From positions 506,465,225-506,529,224 of the forward strand of contig NC_058518.1 of the NCBI RefSeq assembly GCF_904849725.1: DNA of 64,000 nucleotides, in the 5' to 3' direction. Under the pieces are notes generated by a model that saw nothing but the letters and a program-made list of their open reading frames with translations, was not told where the DNA came from and did no database searches. Position numbers and translations under genes: made by a program. The DNA comes from Hordeum vulgare subsp. vulgare. Lineage: Eukaryota; Streptophyta; Magnoliopsida; Poales; Poaceae. Positions 1 to 10,739 of the stretch are shown here, piece by piece (position 1 is the stretch's first letter; each line of letters opens with the position of its first letter).

Positions 1-176
1 TGCATCTTTGGCGGCTGCATTTTCTTTTACCAATCGACCCGCCTAGCATGACCAATTCAGAGCTGATCTTGACACGACCGCCCATCACTGCGCCGGCAAC
101 AATGAAGAGTTAACAAGACCGGTGACGATGAGCTAGCAGCAAGTCAGACAGAGCCGGCGCCGGCGATCTCATCACA

Positions 177-186
177 ATATATATAC
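177..186 (+). promoter_or_regulatory. TATA box of the first small-protein gene
   Basis: An AT run reading ATATATATA lies about 115 bases upstream of the chosen ATG at 299. In a GC-rich cereal gene this is the only good TATA candidate, and it would place the transcript start near 210. Confidence 0.5.
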
Positions 187-298
187 TACAGAACAAAGCT
201 AATAACTTCACCTCAGACTACCACACGCAGCTACTACATATATCACCGTGCCATCCCGTCGCGCCAGCAGAGCACGAGGACACGCCTTCTCCGATCGC

Positions 299-763
299 AT
301 GGCCGGCCTCGTGTCCCGGCCGCGCCGAAGCGTGCAGGTGTACTGGGCGCGGAGGAACTACCAGCGCCTCGGTTCGCCGTCGCGGCGCAGCCTGAGGGTG
401 GCCCGCCTCGGCGGCGCGGCCGGGGGCAGGCCGCGGACGACGCCAGCAGGCGCCGTGCAGCGCCGTCTGCGGTGGCTGGCCGGCGTGGCCAGGCTGCGCG
501 CGGCCGCGCTGCTGTCTCCCGTGCGGCTGCTCGCGAGGCTGCGGGACGCGTACGTCGACGCCATGCTGGCGCTGGCCGGGGGCGCCGGGCGGCCGTGCGC
601 CGCGCTGGCGACGAAGCCCCGGGAGCAGGGCGAGCTGTGGGCGAAGCGGGTGCCCCGGGCCCGGTCGACCGCCGGCGGCGACTTCGAGCGGCGGATGATG
701 GCGCACATCTACAGCGCGCTCGTCACGCCGGAGCTGCCCGGCGCCGCGCACGGCACGGCCTGA
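299..763 (+). CDS. Small basic protein of unknown function, paralogue of the gene at 35586-36080
   Basis: This single-exon frame encodes 154 residues. I do not recognise a named domain. The N-terminal block VYWARRNYQRL, the middle block LLARLRDAYVDAMLALA and the C-terminal block FERRMMAHIYSALV all recur in the same order in the minus-strand gene at 35586-36080, so both are real and related. The frame stays open upstream to a GTG at 248, but the first ATG is at 299 and its protein start aligns with the paralogue start. The protein is rich in Arg and Ala, with no signal peptide and no clear membrane span. The central block could form an amphipathic helix. A TATA box sits about 115 bases upstream. 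Third-position GC is very high, as in many grass genes. Function is unknown. Confidence 0.75.
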   Translation: MAGLVSRPRRSVQVYWARRNYQRLGSPSRRSLRVARLGGAAGGRPRTTPAGAVQRRLRWLAGVARLRAAALLSPVRLLARLRDAYVDAMLALAGGAGRPCAALATKPREQGELWAKRVPRARSTAGGDFERRMMAHIYSALVTPELPGAAHGTA

Positions 764-1270
764 TTAAATCCTGGGCATGCCATGACAGGCTTAATAATTT
801 GCTGGCTGTCTGCACCGGCGATTAACGCTTCCTCGTGTTTCATCGAATCGATCTGCGTCCTCTGTTGTTGAGGTAGTGGCACAAGTGTAACAATAGTGCC
901 GTGATTTCACGATTTTACGTTCTTAACCACAAGCTACGCACATGAATTTTGCAGTGATGCAGCTTACTTGGTCACAAGATAAAATTGCCTGCTCTTGAAA
1001 AGTTGTGATTGAAACCAAACCTCCCACATTTCACCCAGATCAATAGTTAACTAGGGCTCATTCTGAACTTCTGATCACGATCCTTCCATTGTGCACTTTG
1101 TGCAAAAGTCCAGAGAAGAATATGCAATGTATCTAGGTCTTGGAGCATCTTGCTTGCGCTACTGCACGAAACCCCATCCGAGGCAGAACTAAATTAGCTA
1201 TCCAAGGTCGCAAAGTGCATAGAAAGGACGAGCTCCATAGAGCTTTTGATATTTTTTTCAGCGAAAATAC

Positions 1271-1419
1271 TACTCTCTCCGTTCCTAAATATAAGTCCTT
1301 TTAGAGGTTAGGACTACATACAAATATATATGAACATATTATGTAGTGTAGATTCACTAATTTTGCTCCGTATATAGTCCCCTACTGAAATCTCTAAAAA
1401 GACTTATATTAAGGGAGTA
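1271..1419. mobile_element. Stowaway MITE
   Basis: A roughly 149-bp element with terminal inverted repeats CTCTCTCCGTTCCTAAATA and its degenerate partner ending AAGGGAG, flanked by TA on both sides. This is the Tc1/mariner-derived Stowaway signature common in Triticeae. It has no coding capacity. Confidence 0.85.
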
Positions 1420-1554
1420 GTATTTTGTTAGGGTTTCATGAATATATGCGTATTTGTAGTATACACTTGTAGAATTTCATGAACATATGTGTTCATATGT
1501 AATGTGTAAAAAATATGAACGTATATGTTCTTTATTTTTTAAGATCTTTCTTTA

Positions 1555-2045
1555 AATTTTGTTAGACTTTGTGTCTTCCTCGGACAGACGAGACGGCGAT
1601 GGCTCCCTGAAAATGAAATAAGTTTTTTTCTGCCTAGCCCTCATTCTGATGGTGTGTCTAGCATGGTGGATGAGCGTGTGTAGGTATATCCCCCGTGGAT
1701 CTGTCTTTAGTAGATTTGCTCGGATGGTTGTTGTTTGTTTTTGTTCGTGTGTTTTCAGGTTGGGTCCTTCTGATCTACGCTACTCTTTATTATCGACGGC
1801 GGTTGTTGTTCCGGTGCATTGGTTCTATGGGACCTTAGCATGACGATTTTCCGACTATCTACTATAACAAATTTTGTCTGACTCCGACAAGAAAGGGGTG
1901 ATGCAGCGTCGCGCCTTTGGCTCGCTTCAGTGTTTGTAGTCGCCATAGGTGGTCTATAAATCTGAATATAATTTTTAGTATTTCTAGTGTTCGTTATACT
2001 ACCATGATTGAAAATAAATAGATTAATTTTTTTCTTCTTAAAAAT
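1555..2045 (+). repeat. Retroposon 3'-end-like repeat (LINE-type, tentative)
   Basis: The stretch resembles the non-coding 3' tails of wheat LINE-like retroposons: a GT-rich tail, a block near 1895-1955 with GATGCAGCGTCGCGCC and TGTAGTCGCCATAGG, then an AT-rich end after 1985. I see no open frame of note and no convincing target duplication. The assignment rests on recall of similar wheat repeats and is tentative. Confidence 0.35.
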
Positions 2046-2574
2046 ACAATTAAAATATGAAAATAGATAAATACACATATTATAATGGGCTTTTATAGTG
2101 TTTTTGGACATATATTTATCTTTTTTTGTGTAGGATGCAAATAGTCGAATTACTTGTGGTAACTTTGTACATACTTGATAAACATGCGCATGTATTTGTA
2201 TAATTTTTTTTGTTTGCAAAACGGGCTTTGCGGAGCTATTCAAGGTGGGTTTCCATCCGTTTCCCACCCGTCTTGCTTATAGGTCACTGGTTTGTATCCT
2301 TTTCGCGACGACTCACATATTGTCTAACTCCAACGGGTCGATCTAAACGGATAGCGATTTTGTCCGCCTTTTGTCCGTTTGAATCCGTCAGGCGGACACA
2401 AACGTCCGCTTCGTCGTTTGGGTCGGCGCATTCGTCCAACGCTGGATCGATTCATTTTCGCCGGCGTGCACCAAACATGCATAATATTAACGAAAATGTC
2501 CGCTTAAATATTAAAAAGCCGACCACGAAGGCCTACGAGAGTCCACACGTTACATTATTGAAAAATAAAAAGAA

Positions 2575-2903
2575 AAAAACTTGGCGTCCTCGGCGGCAGC
2601 GGCGAGGTCAGGCTGTGCCGGAGCGGGGGCGGGCTCTGCCGGCGCGGGTAGTGCTGGTGTCAGCGGTGGCGCGGCAGCACGGGCACGCTCGCGCGCCTGT
2701 TGCATCGCCATCTAAGCTTCAAGGTAGGGAGCCTCCTCTGGAAGAAGCGCGCTGACGCGGACGACGAGGGTGTTCGGGAAGAAGGCGGGCGTAGCACGGG
2801 CGCGTTGGTACGCCAGGTGCATCGCCCTCATAGCCTGCAGGTAAGCGACCTCCTATGGCAGCATCGCACTGGAATAGACGATGCGGCTGTCGCCGTTATC
2901 CAT
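2575..2903 (-). pseudogene. Decayed antisense frame inside the Harbinger element (possible accessory ORF)
   Basis: Reading leftwards from an ATG at 2903, the frame starts MDNGDSRIVYSSAMLP and then meets a TAG. After each stop it continues with an Ala/Pro-rich reading that repeats a motif of the type VAYLQAMRAMHLAYQRARA and later PYLEA. Two in-frame stops are visible. Harbinger elements often carry a second gene besides the transposase; this could be its remnant, but I cannot identify a Myb/SANT motif. Divergent orientation to the transposase is seen; the accessory role is inference. Confidence 0.35.
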
Positions 2904-3103
2904 GGTTGCTGGGTCGTCGACGAGGAAACAATGGGGTAGCGAGATGTGGACGGGCGGGCTTCTGGAAGAAGATGGCGGAACCCACTACACGCTCGGATTA
3001 AAAAAGGTCGGCCGCGGTCGCCGACACGTGGGCCCGAGGATGGCGGCCGTCATAAATTATATTGACTGCGGTGGTTGGGGCGGACACTGAGAGGGGGTGC
3101 GCG

Positions 3104-3182
3104 CGTCCGCTTCGCGTCCGCGCCGACGCATTTCAGTCCCAAATTTGGGCCAAAAATGGGTCGGCGCGGATGCGAAGCGGAC
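3104..3182. repeat. GC-rich inverted repeat upstream of the Harbinger transposase
   Basis: Arms at about 3104-3131 and 3157-3182 are near-perfect reverse complements containing GTCCGCTTCGC and GCGAAGCGGAC. The loop contains the palindrome CCAAATTTGG. It lies between the antisense frame and the transposase. Confidence 0.8.
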
Positions 3183-3229
3183 GTGTTTTGGTAATGGGTC
3201 GGCGCCGTTGGGCCATCTTTTTTGGCCGC

Positions 3230-3320
3230 GCCGACCCAAACGGACGGCGGCGGACGAAATGGGTCGCCCCATTGGATCTGGGGCGACCCATTTCGTCCGC
3301 CGTCGTCCGTTTGGGTCGGC
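3230..3320. repeat. Long palindrome upstream of the Harbinger transposase
   Basis: Arms 3230-3271 and 3280-3320 are reverse complements with about one mismatch; each contains GACCCAAACGGACG and GGACGAAATGGGTCG or its complement. The arms reuse words of the terminal repeats (GGGTCGG, GCGGACGAAAT), so the palindrome may derive from duplicated transposon ends. Confidence 0.85.
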
Positions 3321-3858
3321 ACGGACACAAAAGGCGGCCCAACGCGCCGACCCAAACGGATGCGCGTTCGTTTTTCGTCCACGTGCGACCCATTCCCGGC
3401 CCATTTTTGAGCCGGATTTGCGTCGGCGCGGACACGTGACGGACGCGCGCACGCTGGCCCTCTCCTCCCCCGGGCCCGCTGGTCGGTGGCACATTGTCCT
3501 CTCCCCATCCAACAACAACCCTCGCCCGCCTCCTTCGTCGTCGCCGCCGCCACCATTTTTGCCGGCGACTCTGCCAGCTGCCCACTCTCAGCAACGTCGC
3601 CCCACATCCTCCGCCGTCTCGCCGCCCCACATCCGTCGTCGTCTCGCCGTCGGGGAGCCGACTGCTTCCCACCCCGCGCCCCCGACCAAGAAGCCGCCTC
3701 GCCGCCTCTCGCCGCCCGGCCAGATCCTCACCGGCGGCCAACTCATCGGACGCCGGCAGGGCAGCTAGCTGGTCCGTGCGGGCCGCGAGTCCCCTTCGCC
3801 GGCCGTCTTCTTCGTCGACGCCCGCAAGTTGTTCGACAGTTTACCAAGGTACAAAAAA

Positions 3859-5016
3859 ATGGACAACGCCGACGAGTTTTTTTTTCACAATTTCCTTTTC
3901 GACTCCGATGATTCGTCGTCCGATGACGAGGAGAAGATGTTGGCTGCCATGTTGGTTCATCACCACCTCAACAACGAGCAGTCGTTGTTCCATGGCTCCA
4001 TTCCGGGCCACCTTCCGGCATTGAATCGCAACCGAGAGAGCGAGCATTTCCTTCTTTGGAAGGACTATTTTGATACAACAAACCCATTGTTCAAACATCA
4101 ACAATTCCCCCGCCGTTTTCCGTATGAGTAGGCATGTTTTCAACCGTATTAGAGAGGGAGTGGTCGGCTATGATGACTATTTCGAGTGCAAAGCTGATGC
4201 ACTACTGCCATCCGAATGCTTGCATACGGAGTGCCCGGTGATCCCATTGACGAGTACGTCCGTATGAGTGAGTCTACTTGCCTAGAGTCCCTGTATAAGT
4301 TCTAAAAGGCTGTTATTGTTGTGTTTGGCCCTGGGTACTTGAGAGAGCCGACTGCTGAAGATTCAACCCGTTTGTTGGCGATGAATGCCAGCAGGGGCTT
4401 CCCAGGGATGCTTAGTAGCATAGACTGCATGCACTGGGAGTGGAAGAACTGCCCTTCTGCTTGGCAAGGGCAGTATAAGGGCCAGGTCAAGGGTTGCACT
4501 GTCATACTAGAGGTCATGGCGTCTGTAGATCTCTGGATCTGGCACTCTTTCTTTGGCATGGCCGGATTACACAATGATATCAACGTGCTTCAGCGCTCGC
4601 CGGTGTTTGCTAGGCTTGCCGAAGGAAATAGCCAACCAGTGAACTTTACTGTCAACGGCCACAACTACGACAAATAATACTACCTGGGTGACGGTATCTA
4701 TTCTGAGTGGACCACTATTGTCAAGACAATACCCGCCACTGTCGGAGAGAAGAGGAAAAGATTTGCCCAAGAGCAAGAGAGTGCTACGAAGGATGTCGAG
4801 CGTGCCTTTGGTGTTTTGCAATCTCGATGGGGCATCGTTCGGTATCCTGCTAATACCTGGAGTACGCAGAAACTATGGGAGGTGATGACTGCTTGTGTGA
4901 TCATGCATAATATGATCGTAGAAGACGAGCGCCCAGAACGTCTGTACGATCAAGGGTTTCAGTTTGAGGGTGAGAATGTTGTGCCTGAGCATGGAGGAGC
5001 AGCAACGTTTGAATAG
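3859..5016 (+). pseudogene. PIF/Harbinger transposase (DDE_Tnp_4, HARBI1-like), broken
   Basis: The reading begins at the ATG at 3859 with MDNADEFFFHNFLFDSDDSS, typical of the acidic start of plant PIF-like transposases, and runs past LLWKDYFDTTNPLFK. Near 4120 the frame shifts, then continues with FRMSRHVFNRIREGVVGYD. About a dozen codons seem missing near 4200, before AIRMLAYGVPG in another frame. In-frame stops occur at about 4301 (before KAVIVVFGPGYLREP) and at 4675-4677. The catalytic-core surroundings remain visible: SIDCMHWEW, HNDINVLQRSPVF and VERAFGVLQSRWGIVRYP, followed by VMTACVIMHNMIVEDE. The product would have been the nuclease that cuts and moves the element. At least four lesions make this a pseudogene. 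Confidence 0.85.
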
Positions 5017-5363
5017 TTCACACAATTTCATCAAGAGATGCGTGATTGAGAAACTCACATGCAACTGCAGAATGATTTCGTTGAGCATATGTGGGCTCAT
5101 GTTGGCAACTAGTAGATTTATCTTCTTTTATTCGTTAGCAAAACTATGAACGAACTATGTGAGACATTTTTATTCAACTTGTAGTAACTATGCTATTTTC
5201 AATTCAAACTATGAAAATCATGCAAAATAGGGTGGCCAGCCGACCACGCCGGCACATATGGGTCGGCGCGTTGGCCCCGCTGCCGACTCATATCTAAAAC
5301 AGGGCGGACGCCCGGCGGACGAAATCGCTGTCTGTTTGGGTCGGTCCGTCGGAGTTGCCCTTA

Positions 5364-6320
5364 GGATATTTCGATGAAGGATGAATTTTATTTGCTTAGA
5401 ACTAACTATCACAGGGATATAAATATAAATACAAATATCACATATCCAGCGTCAGCACAGCTAGGATGCATACAACGAACATGAGCGCACAAACACAATA
5501 AATCACACCAACAACTAGCAAAGTGAAACATTACCGTAACTATGCCATTGTGGAGTGAAAAGAAGAATACTCGAAAGCGATCAAAATAATGATCAACAAA
5601 CTAGAGCAGCAATCATATCAGCACCAACCATATGTTGACATCACCAGTACCACAAGAAATATTTTTCAACAACAACGCCTTCATGAAGGGAACGGCGCTC
5701 ACGCCCTGTCATCGTCGGATCCAATCACTGAAGGAAATATCATAGGTTTTCGCCCTGAAGAATAAGTCCGAGCAATGCCTTCAACAAGGTAACGACATCA
5801 GAAACATCACCATTGCAAGATGTAACCAATAAGGGCCAGACCTTAGGTTTTCACCCCGGAGATCGAGACCCATGCTTGAGAAGCACCACCAATTCAAAAG
5901 TCATTCTATGTTGTCACCATCACTTTCCATGATCCCAGCAGCTACATGCATCGCATGGATCTTGACGTGAGATGCCACAGACGGGAAGACCATGCTCTCA
6001 CAAGCAGGTACCGGAGCCGCAACAAGAGCCAGTCGCCACCAATAGCTCCGAACAGCGAAGGTCGTCATGGCACATTGCAATGAATGTGCATGCCGAGTGC
6101 AATATAGCCCATCCAAACTTGCCACCACCGTGATTTCAGACTACTCTCAACCAGAGAAAGCAAAACAAGAGGGCATCGGTCATTCGGTAAAAAGAGTCTT
6201 GATACATATGTAGGGTGCGGAAGCAATTACAATGAACACTCGCAACAGTCATTGTCAGTCTGCTCATAAAATAACACCTGCTAGACACAATATGAAGTCA
6301 TTCTCCGTACCATTGTAAAC
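5364..6320. other. Gene-free stretch with unidentified repeat-like sequence
   Basis: No convincing frame is present. Phrases around 5700-5890 look like the antisense of a spliced or retroposed repeat, but I could not define ends or flanking duplications. Confidence 0.3.
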
Positions 6321-6329
6321 CCAGCTAAG

Positions 6330-8480
6330 CTAAATAACCAACTACTGCAATGCTAGACAGACAGACTGCAACTGGGAGCTTAAAACTAAAACAAATCAAC
6401 AATATGGCATCTAGCTTCCTCAGAAACTGTAACTCATTTCTCCAATCTTCCAAAACCAAAACAGACTGAAGTCCCAAGTCACCTGTATGCACTTCGAGAA
6501 ACCGGTACCCAAATAACATCAATGATGTATGCACACAACATATTCAGTTAGAGCAATAATTGTTCGACGTGTGCATCGTGTAACGCAGAAGCCGTATGTT
6601 GACCCTCCTTTTTAAAAAATAAAAAGAGTTGCAGCAACAATTCTCTCTCAAAAGGCAACTAAGAAACTAACAAGATCATGTACGCAACCAATGGCTATGT
6701 AACAAATAACCCCACCCAACATATAATTTCACCTATCCAATGATCCAGAATCCCAGATCGACCCGATGTAATGCAACGTAACCCACAGATAACAGCTCAA
6801 AGAGCTCACCGTCTCTAAATGTTTACCAATTTGATCATTCAGTACTTGGGCTTGCACGGGTCAGAACCAAATCAGAGCTGCTGCAGTCCACAAAGACCCA
6901 TGTTGCAAAAGCAATTCAGAGTAACACTTGACCATCCATCAGGCATTAGTCAATGTCTACAAGGCAGCAAGATCAAATAAGTCATTATACCGCGTTGTTA
7001 ATACGTTGATAAATCCCCAACCACCCAACAGCCATTTTTGGTGCTAGGCTAACAGACTGCAACTAGGAAACAAAGTGGTGCTAGGCTTGACAGACTGCAA
7101 CTACAAGCAGTCGAGCTCTTGTCCGACAGGCCGCCCCAACTGGAACAACAAGCTTAATGACCCGGAGAAAAAAGAGCATGAGAAACTATACACAAGCCAT
7201 ATCATTGGCATCTATGTTCGACATGTTCCTCAGAAAATCATATGACTCATTTCTCTGACTGTTCAGGAAAACAATACAAGGAGATAATACCCAATTAACA
7301 ACCTCAATGATATACTGAAATATAACAGATTTAGTTACATTGCTACACCGATAATGCAGTTACATCAAGGTTGAAATTCTAGACAGAGCAATGCAATAGA
7401 GACTACAAACAAACAATATGGACATGCTCCTAAAAAATCTGCGGTAACACCTCTAGTTACGGCTGTACTTCAGTAGTTATCTACACCCGAAAGCAAACTA
7501 GGAAACAAAAGCGCTGCTTCACGTATAACACATTATGTAGGATTTTGATATGACATAGCATAGCCACCGTCGATTCACGATTCATTGTGTCGTTGTAACA
7601 AAATCAGGCAAGATTTCATTGTAGGTGTGGCAATTCTGAGGAAACAAAGTCACACATCCATCATCACTCACCGTTTATGGAACAGACACAAGATCTCAAG
7701 CAGTCAAGTATTTGCCCGCCAGCTCCCTTAAAAACATAGACAATGCAGTGCTAGACCGACAGACTGCAGTTAGGAACTGGAACATCAAGCTTAAAGATGA
7801 GGAGAAAACAGAGCAACAGGAACTGTAGGCAAATCATATCACTGCCATCTATGCTTGACATGCTCCTAAAAAATTCATATACTAACTCATTTCTCCAACT
7901 GTCCAGGAAAACAATACAATTGAAGTATAAATAGTCTGAATTTCCTTCCAGAAAAACAGTATCAAAATCACACCAATGATGTACTCAGATTTGGTTGCAT
8001 CACTATGCTGATAATTTCCTCTCAAAACGCGCCTAAGGAACAAGTTCGTGTAACTGCAACCGATGGCTACATAACAAACCATGTCAGAAAGAACCCCAAA
8101 CATATAAATTCACCTATCCGATGATCCAGAATCCCACATAAACCCCATGTAACCCACAGAAACTAGAGGCAAATCATATCATTGGCATATATGCTTGACA
8201 TCCTTTACAATTCATATAGGAGTAACTCATTTCTCCAATTGTCCAGAAAAGCAATACCAACTGAAATCTCAAGTAGCCTGATCTTCCTTCTACAAGACAG
8301 TACCAAAATAACACCAATGGTGTACTCAAATACTAACAGATTTGGTGACAAGGCTACGTCGATAAATTCCTCTTGAAATACAAATAAGAAAAAGAGATCA
8401 TGTAACCGAAACCAATGGCTACATAACAAACCATGATCCAGAATCCCAGATCAACCCCCATTTAAAGTAACCCAACGAAA
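6330..8480. repeat. Degenerate local repeats downstream of CCCH gene A
   Basis: The motif ACTCATTTCTCC followed by a CCAGAAAAC-type sequence occurs near 6433, 7251, 7886 and 8226, each time followed by a CACCAATGATGT-like word about 60-90 bases on. A second motif, GACAGACTGCAACT, recurs near 6358, 7045, 7090 and 7757. The same sequence in reverse complement lies downstream of CCCH gene B at about 25340-25600 and 25990-26160. The block therefore belongs to the duplicated segment and has multiplied on the A side. Confidence 0.65.
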
Positions 8481-8663
8481 AGCAGCTCAAATATTCACAT
8501 TTTTGCCTGCATGTCCTAACTCTCTTGACTCAAGTGTCATTTGCTCTGTGCATCTAAATAAAATTTTGCCTTAATTGGGTCTCCCATTTTGGTATTTTTG
8601 GTTTGTTTACGAGGGGGGAGGAAGGAGTGAGGGAGTGACGCGAATAGTGACCAGGCGTAGTGA

Positions 8664-9994
8664 TCAGGGGTAGAGGAGGGGGATGTTGTCGGCGGGGGTG
8701 ATGGAGTGGCGGAAGTGGCAGCGGTGGCCGTAGGGGCAGAGGCCGCCGCCGATGACCATGCGGCAGACCTGGGTCTTGTAGCGCGGGTGGCGGATGATGG
8801 GGCGGAGCTCGGCGATGCCGTGCGCGAACTGGCACTGGTCGCCGTACAGGCACGCCCCGGTCTCCTCCCACTTGTTGCACAGCTCCGTCTTGTACATACC
8901 CTGGCTGTACACCTCGAACTCCAGCCCAGCGGCAGACTTGACGACGTGGGCGCGCTTCTCCCCGCCGTCGGTCCCGCCCTTGTGCTCCTCCGCCTTGGCG
9001 CCGCCCACGTCCACGCCCACGAACATGCGCTGCTGCTCGCATTGCACAGATACCAGCAAATGGTCGAACAGGTGAGTGTCATGGATCGGATTGGCACAGA
9101 AGCGCGGGATTCAGTCCAACGAGTGGTGGAGGGGTTGGGATTCGATTATCTCACCGAGCCGACGTCCATGGGCTTCGTGACGCGATGCTTGCCGTCCTTG
9201 GCCATCTTCAGGTAGCCCGTCGAGCGGATGGAGATGCTCTTGGGCATCACCGTGTGTTTCTCGGCCGGGGAAGCGGGGCGCGGGCGCGCCATGGGCATGG
9301 GCAGCACCGGTGGAGACGCCACGGCTGGCACCTGCACCTGCATCTGCCCGAGGTGGACTCCGCGGAGCTGCCCGGCCAGCGCGACGGCGGAGGCCTGGTT
9401 GCCGCCGAGCATGGCGAAGCGGCCGGCGAGGTCGTTGTTGGCGACGCGGAGCTCGGAGTTCTCGAGGCGGAGCGCGGCGGCCTCGCGCGCTGCGTCGGCG
9501 AGGTGGCTGAGGCAGAGCTCGTAGCGGTTCGTGGCGTCCTGGTACTGGAGCGCCAGGCGGGCCAGGCGCAGGCGGTGCTCCGTGGCCGCCGCATCGTCGA
9601 CGCGGGAGCCGGAGGAGGAGGAGGAGGACCAGGGGGTGCCGCCCGGCTGCGCCCTGGGGCTCGGTGTGAAGGGGCTGCCGCGCGACGACGTCCTGGTGCA
9701 GGGGGTGACGGGGGTGGCGCGCGGCGACGGCCTGGGGCTCGGGGCGAAGGTGGTGGCGCGCGGCGACGGCCCGGGGTTCGCGATGAAGGGGCTGCCGAGC
9801 GGCGACGGCCCGGGGATCGGGACGAAGGTGGTGCCGCGCGGCGACGGCGTGGGGATCGGGACGACGGGGCTGCCGAGCGGCGACGGGCTGGGGCACGGGA
9901 CGAAGGGGGTGCAGCCGGCGTAGAAGAAGCAGACCGGTCTGGGCCAGAAGCCGAAGGGCACGGGGTGGGCCGGGACGAGGGGAGCTTCCTGCAT
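8664..9994 (-). CDS. Tandem CCCH zinc-finger protein (gene A)
   Basis: There are two coding exons, 9994-9155 and 9035-8664, giving 403 residues. The intron begins GTGAGA and ends GCGAG. Two fingers of the form C-x8-C-x5-C-x3-H use Cys333/342/348/His352 and Cys371/380/386/His390. An 18-residue linker joins them, and each finger is led by a YKT(E/Q)(L/V)C motif. This is the TTP-type arrangement, whose members bind AU-rich elements in mRNA and shorten transcript life; in plants they act in stress and hormone responses. The N-terminal third is a proline-rich run of about seven 13-residue repeats. It is followed by an Ala/Leu-rich, probably coiled-coil segment at roughly residues 120-200 with [24 protein letters not shown]. 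The start ATG at 9994 matches the paralogue. An intron in the 5' UTR is likely (10021-10342). The RNA target is unknown. Confidence 0.88.
9640..9906 (-). repeat. 39-bp coding tandem repeat in CCCH gene A
   Basis: About seven imperfect 39-bp copies encode 13-residue units of the type [13 protein letters not shown] or [13 protein letters not shown]. Paralogue B has only one or two comparable units, so the array expanded in A or contracted in B. Confidence 0.8.
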
Positions 9995-10020
9995 GGCGGC
10001 GGCTCCCGTGAACGAACAAC

Positions 10021-10342
10021 CTGCAGCGAAGCCAAATGGATCGGAATGTCAGGAATACTCGAAGAAAAATCCCGCAAAAAAAATTAAAGAAATCTCCGCA
10101 GCTAGCATCCGTAACAGCCCACGATCGAGCACGGGACGAAGTCGAAAATCAGAAGGAATTCAACGGCAATCCGCAACGCCCAGAGCAAGCAAGCGACTCC
10201 TGCTCGCAATGCGCGGCCCCCGGAAACGACGGATGGAAGCCTCTGGCTGATCAAGCGCGCGACTAATAACAAAACAATTAATCGAGCGAGGGAGCAGCGA
10301 CCCAGGCGGCGGCGCGGGAGGAGATGGTCGGTCGAACCGCAC
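10021..10342 (-). other. Inferred 5' UTR intron of CCCH gene A
   Basis: Read on the minus strand, a donor CTAGCAG|GTGCGG at 10342 and an acceptor TTCGCTGCAG ending at 10021 lie just upstream of the start codon. The same donor context and the same acceptor, including the preceding ATTCCGATCCAT block, occur at matching places in gene B (23885-24011). Conservation of both borders between paralogues is the evidence. Confidence 0.6.
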
Positions 10343-10399
10343 CTGCTAGTTGGCCGGTGAGCGCCGCCCGCGTGCGTGCGTGCCGCCGACGGAGGGATG

Positions 10400-10680
10400 C
10401 GGCGGCGGCGGCGCCGGATTCGGTGCCGATTTGGGCGTGGAGGGTGGGGAGAGAGGGTGTGGGCGCCGTCGCTGGGCAGTGTGTATAACCGTCGCCACGA
10501 CGCGGCACGCGGCGCGGGGGTCGAGGAGATCCTGTGGGGCCCGCGCGGCAGCCTCCGGAGCCAGGGTGGGTGCAGGTGCGCCCTGCGTTCGCGCGCGGTC
10601 TGTGTGTGTCTCTGCCCTGGACTGGACAGCTGTCCGTGACCGTGCGCGGCACCGCAGACTTGGCGAGCACGCTGCCCTCG
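10400..10680 (-). promoter_or_regulatory. Conserved upstream region of CCCH gene A
   Basis: This GC-rich block shares long stretches with 23608-23880 upstream of gene B, including GTGCTCGCCAAGTC, CACGGTCACGGACA, CTGTCCA and GGGCCCCAC, in the same order. A GTTATACACAC word near 10482 could serve as TATA. Conservation between the inverted paralogues supports a promoter and 5' UTR role. Confidence 0.55.
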
Positions 10681-10739
10681 GCGACACCTTTTGGGACGGG
10701 ATGCACTGCGGCGTGGCCCTCGGGATGTTTCTGCGCACA

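Larger units (their letters stand above)
2322..5360 (+). mobile_element. PIF/Harbinger DNA transposon, about 3.0 kb
   Basis: The terminal inverted repeats are about 45 bp. The left end begins at 2322 and shares AACTCC, a GGTCG-type block and GCGATTTTGTCCG with the reverse complement of the right end at about 5316-5360. The flanks are ATT (2319-2321) and TTA (5361-5363), close to the 3-bp TTA/TAA duplication of this superfamily. Inside, on the plus strand, is a broken DDE_Tnp_4 transposase (3859-5016). On the minus strand near the left end is a short decayed frame (2575-2903). GC-rich inverted repeats lie between the two. The element cannot make an intact transposase, so it would depend on another copy. 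Confidence 0.85.

Noticed and set aside
3097..3768. Several overlapping frames of 100-220 residues in both directions
   Set aside because: They are translations of the GC-rich palindromes and upstream region of the Harbinger element.
9185..10087. Long plus-strand frame opposite CCCH gene A exon 1
   Set aside because: Antisense shadow of the proline-repeat exon; the minus frame has conserved motifs, splice sites and a paralogue.
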